Shown piece after piece: positions 56,500 to 64,000 of a stretch of DNA of 64,000 bases. The translations under genes and the position numbers were made by a program. The notes under the pieces were generated by a model. It made no database searches and was not told the DNA's origin. It saw only the letters and a program-made list of their open reading frames with translations. The stretch's first letter is position 1. Each line of letters starts with the position of its first letter. This DNA comes from Plectrocnemia conspersa (lineage: Eukaryota; Arthropoda; Insecta; Trichoptera; Polycentropodidae): assembly GCA_009617715.1 (NCBI GenBank), contig VTFK01000303.1:186001-250000 (forward strand). The letters run 5' to 3'.

Positions 56500-57500
56500 G
56501 CATTTGGAAACGAATCCGATATATTTAAAATTTTCGTAGTGAATATTTCTACCGTTAAGAATACTTGCTCGCTTTCCGTTAATATTATCTAAATTTTAAG
56601 CATATGTTTATGTAAAGGATTTAGATTTTAACCTTTTGAGCTGTATCGCCGTACATGTACGGTGGTCGATCTTTCACTGTTTTTAGGTACCCCAGATAGT
56701 TATACTCTTACATATATAAATAAAGAAATAAAAAACATTTCATTTTATGTGAATGATATAGTATATACAAAATAATACCAATAAATAAAAATGTACGAAA
56801 GAAATGAGCATTACAAAAAATATTGTGAGCTTCTGAATTGATATAAACTTTTTTCACAAAAGCCAAATAATATAACATATGAAAAAAATGTGAAAAATTT
56901 TAAAAAAAATGAATAATAGAAAAGTGTTCAAATATTTTTTTAAAACGTACAGATAGTAATATTAAGAATCACAGACTCTTTTTTATAATTTACCATAAAT
57001 GCAATATAAAATAATAATAAATAAATAAAAATAATGGAAAATTACGTAAAATTATCTTATCCCAGGTGTATCCTAGCAAATTAACAAATATGCATTAAAT
57101 TTATTTCTACTATTTTTTTATCGGAGAAATTATTTGCTGAATTATTAGTTAATTATTTAATTATTTTCTTATTGCAAATATCATATTAAAAAAACTGTCA
57201 TCTGTACTATCTTTATTAATTATTTCAGTATTTACTATTCAAATTAGAAAAAAAATTAGTTCTAATTAATCTTCCCATTATTAAAATTTCTTTTTGGAAG
57301 CAAATCCGAAAATATTTTTTATTTGCAACATAGTCAAACTTTTGTTAAAAATGTATCAAACCAATTAGCTGCTTAATTTTTGATAGCATCATTTTGTGAT
57401 AAAGTTATGTTAATTTCAGTAAAAAAATCAGAAAGTATCGAGTCTCAAATTATGTTTTAATTCTTGGGACATATAATGGCACAAAAGCCGGAATACTTAA
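56500..57500 (-). repeat. Dispersed repeat R, copy C, split by a MITE
   Basis: Left part: GCTCGCTTTCCGTTAATATT (about 56568), matching copy B. Right part: TATCGGAGAAATTA (about 57119), TTATTAATTATTTCAGTATT (about 57213), AATCTTCCCATTATTAAAAT (about 57268) and CATAGTCAAAC (about 57331). About 75 bp of the B sequence between the halves is missing or unrecognisable, and a piggyBac-like MITE occupies the gap. Outer boundaries are approximate. Confidence 0.45.
56632..57112 (+). mobile_element. piggyBac-like MITE, copy P3, nested in repeat R
   Basis: Begins after TTAA (56628-56631) with CCTTTTGAGCTGTATCGCC, then GTACATGTACGGTGG, GATCTTTCACTGTTTTTAGG and TACCCCAGATAGTTATA. The interior shares AAAATAATACCAATAAATAA with P2. 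The far end is of the P1 type: CCCAGGTGTATCCTAGC (about 57061), matching on minus the P1 segment TACACCTGGGAG. The exact right terminus has decayed and is placed at 57100-57118. So the family has asymmetric ends, or two end types, in this genome. Confidence 0.7.
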
Positions 57501-58530
57501 GATTAAGAAATACTTACACCGATAAGAATTCTAAAGTTATCTTGCCAAAGAATCCCTAATTAAATGTTAAGATTGCGTCTCAAACGACTTAATATGGCAA
57601 ATATTCTGTAGTTTTCTTGGTAAAGAGAATAGCCGTTCATAAATGAAGCTATCATTGTTTCGTTGTACTGGCTTTATTTTAAGTAATTGTTTCTTCTTGA
57701 TCCTGGTTAAAAATATAAGTATCTCTCTCTCATATAATATTTTAACAATAAATTACATATTTGCTTTTATTCGAAGTTTTTTCATTCTGAATTCAAGCTC
57801 TATGTGCCACACCTTATCCTTTTATTCATAGCATACATTTATTTAAATAATATATTAATATCACTTGTAATGCAACTCACTTATTTTATTATGAAGTGCT
57901 TTTCTCAAAAAAAAGCAAATTGCTGTGATGGAATTAGCTGCTTGTCCTGAAGTATATTTATTTTTATGCTTTTGCTTTTATAGTCAGTTCAGTAATCTTT
58001 ATATTAAAGGCAGTATTAAATAGATGATTAAGTATCATGATAGTTTTTTTTTGTAAACAATGGAAATGAACCAGTATTGTGAATTTAATATGCCTGTATG
58101 CTATTGTACCTATGAATATATTTTAGACGTAAGTTCTTAGAAAAATTATCCAGTGATAACATAAAATTTATGCGCTTTTTGCACAGATTTTTATTATTTA
58201 TTTCATTTTGCACTTAGTACATATATTATATACACTGTCTAATTACAACAAGTTCTTACTTTTCTTTGTTTTCCTGATATCATCTTATTTTCAAAGTCAA
58301 AACGTTTGAAATACTGGTTTTATTATTTAAAGTTTTTATATATTTAGTAGCACTCTACAAAGAGTGTTGAATAATTTATCCGCATTCATTTCCTTCATTC
58401 TAAATTTTTTTTCTATGTGATTTTTAATTACTTTAGTCAGCCGGTGTGTAAATTAATTTTAATGTGTGTTTATTTGTTGTATAATTTTAATAATAATTTT
58501 TGTCAGAAATAATTTTGTATGTCTTTTTGT
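57500..58530. other. AT-rich stretch, no gene seen
   Basis: AT-rich. The 62-codon frame at 57643-57831 is hydrophobic and of low complexity. Nothing supported apart from the possible microexon that follows. Confidence 0.45.
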
Positions 58531-58535
58531 TACAG

Positions 58536-58558
58536 ATATCAGCGTGATAGGTGAATAT
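58536..58558 (+). other. Possible 23-nt microexon
   Basis: A pyrimidine-rich tract ending TTTTTGTTACAG is followed by 23 bases and then GTAAGT, a consensus donor, at 58559-58564. Only one reading is stop-free: it uses two bases of the first codon (AT) and then encodes ISVIGEY. If the window is part of a long intron this could be a microexon. Splice-like pairs this close also occur by chance in 64 kb, and no flanking exon has been found. Confidence 0.2.
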
Positions 58559-58559
58559 G

Positions 58560-59085
58560 TAAGTTGTAGTTTATTTTATTTTAAACATATTTGCAAATAT
58601 AATAATTTAATTTTTTTACATTTAATGTAATATTAGATCAAATTGTTATACAAAATTTAATACTTTAACCCACATAAATCACATGGCAGCACCTTTTACC
58701 TTTACCAACTCTTTTACGGTTTTATTTATTTACATGTTATGTTGATTTAGGAGCTTTATAATGTTTGAATACTCACAAAAAAGTCGCAACTAATTTACTC
58801 AAACGGGAATTCGCGACTGTTGCATACATATATAAAATGCATTAAATTATGTAAGAAACATTTTTTTTTTTAATTTTTTTTTTAAACCTAATGTTATATT
58901 GTTTTATAACAACAAATTAAATAGATATTAATGTTATACCATATTTAATTATAAATAATTAGGTCGCTAGAACAACAATCATTTAAAATGTACAAAATAA
59001 AATTTTTAGTTTTTACAACGGCATTTGTATTTAAAAACTAATAATATAATATTTGACTTCACTGCAATGATTACTATTATTAAAT
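58560..59085. other. AT-rich stretch, no gene seen
   Basis: AT-rich with long T runs near 58861-58885. Nothing supported. Confidence 0.5.
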
Positions 59086-59089
59086 CACA

Positions 59090-59520
59090 AGACGGTATCA
59101 TCATTATTAACGGATGATTAGTTCAAGATTCACAAGAAACGACCGTTTATCCAGGGGCTAATAAGAGTCGGCCTGCTAATTATGTGCTAGCACTAGAGCA
59201 TTAGGTGGGAAAGCCGGCCGCTGTTATTACAGCCTGTTCTCCCATCTGAATTTCAGATGGGAAAGGAGCCAGAGGATAAAAAGAGCCCTTCGCGAAGCAC
59301 TAATCTACGAACTGGCGTCGTGAGGGAAATATTTTTACGAGTGTTGGCCGCGCTACGAGCCCACTTATTCGACGTTCGCATTTTCTTTCTGCATTTACAA
59401 AGAGCACGAAAAGCAAACGAGAGCCTTGCAAACTCTCCTCCCTCTGTCTTGGGGCGCAATTTTGCCATGGTTGTAAAAATATAATTGTTTTCTTGGCGAT
59501 GCATGAGTGCGAGCCGTTTT
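59090..59520. other. GC-richer island with a 23-nt perfect dyad
   Basis: Balanced composition. TCCCATCTGAA (59240-59250), one T, then TTCAGATGGGA (59252-59262) form an exact inverted repeat with a one-base centre; the arms contain CATCTG/CAGATG E-boxes. Open frames on opposite strands share the region (59253-59504 minus, 59257-59484 plus) and neither resembles a known protein. Candidate conserved non-coding element. Confidence 0.4.
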
Positions 59521-59669
59521 CAATTATTTGCGATGTACAAGAAAACTATAACCAACATAAATCCACAGCCACGAATTTATTATAAATTTTAATTGGTTTT
59601 TATTATTTTCATATAAAAGTTTGATATCGTAAATTATACAAAAAAACTTCTATTTTTCTCTAAAAATGT

Positions 59670-60036
59670 TTAAAAAAATCGTTAAGCGTTTAAAAAATCT
59701 TTGGGAAATACACAGTTTGGTTTCCGCGAAAATCGCTCAATAACATATCAACTTAATAGTTTAACGGAGCACATATACACTAATTTTAATATGAAAAAAG
59801 TACGTGATTTTTAATGTTAGATATAGAAAAAACTTTTGACACAGTATGTCATGATGGTTTGATTCATAAACAATACAAAAACAAAACCCCTTACTATCTG
59901 CTACGCTTTATACGCCCATACCTGAAAAGTAAAAGCTATGTTGTTTCACTAAATAATGAACACTCGAATTCGCGTAAAATTCCAGCTGAAGTTCCTCAAG
60001 AAAGTTTGCTCAGGTCGTTTCTCTTTATCTTGTATA
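59670..60036 (+). pseudogene. Jockey-type reverse transcriptase fragment
   Basis: Plus-strand remnant of a Jockey-clade LINE. It reads VKRLKNL (about 59682), then in a second frame GNTQFGFRENRSITYQLNSL and TEHIYTNFNMKKV. After a stop and a frame change it reads LDIEKTFDTVCHDGL with the first catalytic Asp (59814 on), then PYYLLRFIRPYL, KSYVVSLNNEHSNSRKI and VPQESLLRSFLFILYT. The conserved PQG(S)LLGP has become PQESLLRS. The copy ends abruptly inside the ILYTNDI motif, before the FADD box, where a hAT-like end begins. Distinct from the LINE at 37.8 kb. Confidence 0.88.
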
Positions 60037-60120
60037 CCGGGGGTGACCAAACTTTTCACTATCACTACAGGCGACCTTCTTTTTAAATTATTGGCGACGG
60101 TCTACTAACATAGCTTAATA
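60037..60120 (+). mobile_element. hAT-like terminal sequence abutting the Jockey fragment
   Basis: CCGGGGGTGACCAAACTTTT (60037-60056) resembles CAGGGGTG(T/A)CCAAACTTTT-type hAT termini with the second base changed. It starts exactly where the reverse transcriptase reading breaks off, as expected of an insertion. No partner end or target duplication was found downstream, and the LINE does not resume, so a deletion may have followed. Confidence 0.5.
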
Positions 60121-61165
60121 TAAAATAAGTTTAAATTAAAAAAAAAACATAGATGATACCAATGTATTCAATATCAAGTTATTTTAATAACATAAATTAA
60201 TTAATATTACTTTAAAATTATACATTATATGCTCAATCTTATCGCCTTATATGAACGGTGAATAATAATACACGTAAACAAATGAAATACATTTAAATAT
60301 TATTAATAAAAATAAAAATAGAGTTGGCACGATAATTTTCAAACCTCAAACTAATGTATTTTTTTATTGTCGACCAATGAAAAATAATCATTCAAATATA
60401 TAACAAGATGGCCGACAGTGCCATGACAACAGTTTAAAATAATTATTATTTATTAGTAAAATTTTGCTACGCGACTATAATCGTAATGTGCGTTGTTCGA
60501 TTTGACTGAATATAATTATTCGGATTGCAAATTAACTAGGTATGTTATAACTATGTAAATTAAATATATACATAATGTGTGTATGGATTATAAGAATACA
60601 TTGATTAAACTAGATCAACCATAAAACAATCTTCGTAAAGAAATCTTCAAATTTTGAATTCCCGTCGACGGGCTCCGAGGCCGAAAAGTGGGTTTTTCTT
60701 TTTACAATACATAAAAGTACATATTCGTTAGATTTGACGAGTTGCAAATAAACCAGGTACGTTTTAAACGGGACAGTGAGGTACCGACAGCTAGTTGAAA
60801 TAAACGTATTAGACACAAAATAAGGTGAATTTATTCCGGAATCTTTTAAGAATGATAATATTAGATATAGAGGTTATACCCTAAATCTGAGCCCCATAGG
60901 ACCACTCTGATTTTATGATAGAGTTATACATTATTATTTAGTATTCCAACGGGAAACCTGAATTTTGTCTTGTGAACCCGTACAAATTGCTGTTTAATTT
61001 TATTTCAAATGTGAGTTTTACACGTCAGTCTTATGTCGAAATAAATTTCAATATATATAAAAAATAAAATAAAAATTTTAAAGAAAATAAAATATCTCAG
61101 ATCACAAGGACCCACAATATTAATAATTGTAAAAGAGAAATGGTAATCGATTCTGAAGGACAAAT
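60120..61165. other. AT-rich stretch with a mixed patch
   Basis: Mostly AT-rich. A mixed patch at about 60640-60790 contains the perfect 12-bp palindrome CCCGTCGACGGG (60661-60672) followed by CTCCGAGGCCG. The minus-strand frame 60610-60816 is not recognisable. Confidence 0.45.
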
Positions 61166-61169
61166 CCCA

Positions 61170-61665
61170 TAAACGTTAATAGTGAGGAAACAATTTGCGA
61201 GATTTCAGATCGCACTTCGATTAATTGCGCTTCGCGCGGAATGTCTCGAGCTTAAAACGAAGCGGTCATTGTCGAGATGGCGGGGCCGTAGAAGTGGCGT
61301 CGCGGCCGCAGCTTTCGAAAGCTCCACTATCCATAATAAGTCTCTCCCCGTTAACGACGCCAAGTTTTACGAGGCGCCGAAAGCCCCCGGTCGCAATCAT
61401 CGCACGTCCCCGCCGCCGGCTCAAATCATTATTACAAAGTACGTATTAATGAAACTGCTCGGCGTCTCCTCCGTCGCATGAATACAGATGTCGTCGCTGC
61501 TAGGAGGCTGTGTGGGGCTAATTCCGGTTCCGGGCGTGCCGAGAAATTCCGGCCCTGGCGTGCTAGTAATAACCGGACGATTTTTTTTAATGCCTACACC
61601 CCTCTGGCAATTGTCTAGCGAGCCACTCGCGACACATAGTCGACATATTGCTATTGATTTTGCAT
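61170..61665. other. Strongly GC-rich island, candidate promoter or regulatory DNA
   Basis: The most CpG-dense long stretch of the window: GCGCTTCGCGCGGAATG (61228), GGCGTCGCGGCCGCAGC (61296) with a NotI-like site, CCCCGCCGCCGGCTC (61408) and GGTTCCGGGCGTGCCG (61526). Three overlapping plus-strand frames (61182-61481, 61225-61449, 61488-61853) lack known domains. Such a CpG peak would suit a promoter or first exon of a nearby gene, or a conserved element. I see no TATA box or initiator I would rely on. Confidence 0.42.
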
Positions 61666-61859
61666 ATCAGAAGCTTTCAATACCTACAACAAAAAATACG
61701 TTCCTTCTCCTTCAATACAATCATAAAAAACAACATTTTTGTGTAGTTCAGTCCATCAAAACAATAAACACAACATTTAGAACCAAAATTAAGACCAAAT
61801 ACAGTTGTCTTTTCTATAGGAAAACCACATATATATTGCTTTTTTTTTCTTAAATATAA

Positions 61860-62775
61860 AAATAATATTACTTATTTATTATATTCTATAGTAGGTATAT
61901 CAAATAAAAAAATATTTTTCCCCGTACAAATATTCTTTAAATGTACAAAACCGCCTAAATATTGTACTTAACTGCTTCATCCCCTTCATCTGTTTTGCCT
62001 AATTTCTATGTATTTCTCCAAACGATGAGCTAGAAACGCTAGTATGGCATTGTTTAATATCATTTCTCTTATAGTGATAATAGTATTCAAATATCGCTGG
62101 ACATAGTATGTTGAAGTTAATGTAGCAAGTGTAATTTAATATAGAAATTAAAAGCAACCATTAAAATGTTATAAAGAGCTTGTTTCAAAGAATATAGGAT
62201 AGTAAGAAATTTATTATTTATTTTAACGACACCCATTTATATATTATACATATATACAGAGTGGCCCCAAAGAAAAACATGTCGAAATTCCGTTTCTGAT
62301 ATCATTAATAATATGTTAAAGATAAAAAAGACGTGAGCTAAAGTAAGTGATTTGTACTTATATACTTGACAAAAGTCACACTTTAATATTTTTGCTGATA
62401 ACGATAAAATAAATTTAACTTGAAACCTTTATGGCCAAAAAAGTATGATATGCTTTATTTTTTGTAGTGTACATTTTTAATTTTCAATTGTGAATAAAAT
62501 CAGCTGTTTTTTTGTATCATGAACTATTCGCGGATTTTTTTTGTGTTATATTTATTACAGTAAAAATATTATTAATAACCATATTCTGGATATGTGCTTG
62601 ATATGTAATATAATATAATATTCATATGCAATATTACTAACCATTTTTACTTTTGATGAAAAACATTTTATTATTCATAGTAAAAGTTTTTTCATAGTGT
62701 TTGTAATAAACACATTTAAAGTGAGATGGGTGCTTAATAATTAAATTCGATGATATGAGAGACTATTTTAAATTT
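61860..62775. other. AT-rich stretch, no gene seen
   Basis: AT-rich. TATACAGAGTGGCCCCAAAG near 62255 recalls mariner-type termini (CAGRGTGGCCC), but no partner end was found. Nothing else supported. Confidence 0.45.
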
Positions 62776-62779
62776 AATT

Positions 62780-63200
62780 TATCATCGTTTATTCATAAGG
62801 TAAATCAAAATTATTAAATTTTAAAGATAACTTTGCGATAAGTTATATTTTCACTAGTATAAATATAACGTTTCAGTGAGAGCGTATTAAATATTTTTTA
62901 CCGTTTTATATATATTTCTACAAGCAAAAATAAAATTGAACTTTTTTTAAATATACATGAAACTCAATAAATATTCATTGGTTGTTTAAATTCAAACCTA
63001 ACCTAATAAAATTTCAAAAACTATAGTTAGTTTTGGAACTTTAATTGAGTCAAGTTTAGCTTGGTTAATTCGTTTAGATTTGATTAGGGTTTCAACGGCA
63101 AATAGACGTTTTGCAACTGTTCCAGTGAATATGTATTTTTGAGTGAAATTATATTTTCACTAGTATTAATATAATTTTACTAAAAAGTTTAGTTAAAATG
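62780..63200 (+). repeat. Repeat T, diverged copy 3
   Basis: Contains AGTTATATTTTCACTAGTAT (about 62841), ATATTTCTACAAGCAAAAAT (about 62910), ATGAAACTCAATAAATATTC (about 62958), TTCAAACCTAACCTAATAAA (about 62991) and GTTTTGGAACTTTAATTGAG (about 63030). All follow the order seen at 49.0-49.7 kb. It is followed by a new CAGTGAATATGTATTTTTGA (about 63123) that restarts the unit, so it too may be a tandem array. Confidence 0.6.
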
Positions 63201-63419
63201 TATCGAATAATTCATTAATAATTATTGTGGGTAATATTAGTGAAACTGTATTTATTCAACATTTGAAATATTTTAGCTTTAACAGTTGATGTTTTGCCCA
63301 ATAACTATTTTTGTAAAGCAAGTTCCCTAGTTGTAGAATTTAGCAATTTGCGTTCACATTGTCAGTTTGAAACCGTAATTTACGTTGTTTTTTTCACAAG
63401 TTGCCAGATAGTTAAGACG

Positions 63420-63565
63420 TGCATATAATTTCACTAGTACCTGTCAGGTATTATTATTTCACTAGTAGAAATATATATCTACTAGTGAAAATGTATTGAT
63501 ACTATTTCATTAAAATTCCAGTAAAAATATATTTTTACTAGTAATACACATTCACAGTAATGCAT
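63420..63565. repeat. Fold-back end of repeat T
   Basis: Dense in TTTCACTAGTA and its complement. It contains a perfect 13-bp inverted repeat, TTTCACTAGTAGA (63457-63469) and TCTACTAGTGAAA (63478-63490), around an 8-base A/T loop. Further half-sites are ATTTCACTAGTACC (63429), ACCAGTAAAAATA-like sequence near 63518 and TTTTTACTAGTAATACAC (63533). The motif density suggests a terminus or a protein-binding array of the T family. Confidence 0.65.
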
Positions 63566-63569
63566 ATAA

Positions 63570-64000
63570 TATGAATGTATACATAAATATAGTCAGTAAA
63601 TTTTCTTTACAAAATACAACTTCTGAACTAAATAAAAGTATATCAATTTTAATTATTTTAATTAGTAATTAGCTGAAGGTTAAAAATCTTAGATATATAA
63701 ATAGAGCCAAGTAGCATTACAAATAGTTTATGATATGGCGGTCACCCAGAATTGTCACATAAAACGGGCGTTTTAGCGAGCTGTTTAATAGGAATTTTAA
63801 AGACAATAGACAAGTATTGTAATTCACTTTTAGCGCAATTAACTCAAAAACTAGATCTATTGTCAGAATATATCGCCTTTAAGAATTAGATCTCCGGTTC
63901 AATCTCGTGAACTGTGTTACAAATTAGTTGCAAGAGGCAACACTCAAGCGTGACACATTGTTTATTTCTACCCTTTTCATAAGCAACTAACTTTCATACA
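63570..64000. other. Mixed stretch at the window end
   Basis: AT-rich to about 63720, then mixed. AAAACGGGCGTTTT (63762-63775) is a short dyad. CCGGTTCAATCTCG near 63894 matches a tRNA B box but no tRNA can be folded around it. No gene. Confidence 0.4.

Noticed and set aside
61182..61853. Open frames of 74-121 codons in the CpG island
   Set aside because: Overlapping frames in different phases, no recognisable domain, and the last frame runs into low-complexity AT-rich sequence.
1..64000. Search by eye for CRISPR arrays, rRNA, complete tRNAs and LTR retrotransposons
   Set aside because: No regularly spaced short repeats, no conserved rRNA blocks, no cloverleaf around any B-box-like site, and no LTR pair or retroviral-type motif was seen.

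Overview
This window looks like non-coding DNA from an insect or another arthropod; the order cannot be fixed from the sequence. It is strongly AT-rich, has no bacterial gene organisation and no recognisable rRNA, tRNA or CRISPR array, and carries decayed eukaryotic transposons: Jockey/CR1-type non-LTR retrotransposons, a pogo/Tigger element, piggyBac-like MITEs with TTAA targets, and hAT-like MITEs. I found no host protein-coding gene I could defend. The longest open frames (up to 136 codons) lie in locally GC-richer, stop-poor stretches, resemble no family I know, and often overlap open frames on the other strand. The window is best read as a gene desert or part of a very long intron.

Layout. 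Positions 1-6.6 kb: AT-rich DNA with a piggyBac-like MITE (1826-2354), a pair of promoter-like direct repeats (4597-4740 and 5769-5910) and the first copy of a dispersed repeat here called R (5994-6630). Positions 6.6-22 kb: alternating AT-rich deserts and GC-richer islands (near 8, 9.5, 10.1, 11.5, 12.9, 14.9, 16.2, 17.6 and 21.9 kb), with a duplicated module at 18.2/19.1 kb, a perfect hairpin at 19.5 kb and a decayed transposon-like coding fossil at 19.7 kb. Positions 22-37 kb: a second R copy, further islands, a 470-bp piggyBac-like MITE with intact TTAA duplications (29966-30435), a (TA)n tract and a 175-bp hAT-like fold-back MITE with an exact 8-bp target duplication (35171-35345). Positions 37-45 kb: a 5'-truncated LINE on the minus strand (about 37815-39130), a 162-bp tandem duplication (41254-41550) and a 1-kb Tigger remnant (43276-44305). 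Positions 45-64 kb: more islands, a tandem pair of a repeat rich in TTTCACTAGTA (here called T), a third R copy with a third piggyBac-like MITE inside it, a possible 23-nt microexon (58536-58558), a Jockey reverse transcriptase fragment apparently cut by a hAT-like end (about 59670-60036), a GC-rich island at 61.2-61.7 kb, and a diverged T copy ending in a perfect fold-back hairpin (63457-63490).

How the parts relate. Nothing here forms an operon or pathway. The nesting gives a relative order of events: R is older than the piggyBac-like MITE inside it, and the Jockey fragment is older than the hAT-like end abutting it. The islands between repeats are the best candidates for conserved regulatory DNA, because they are richer in GC and CpG than their surroundings and free of recognisable repeats. 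Calls of conservation or enhancer function are inference and need a cross-species alignment.
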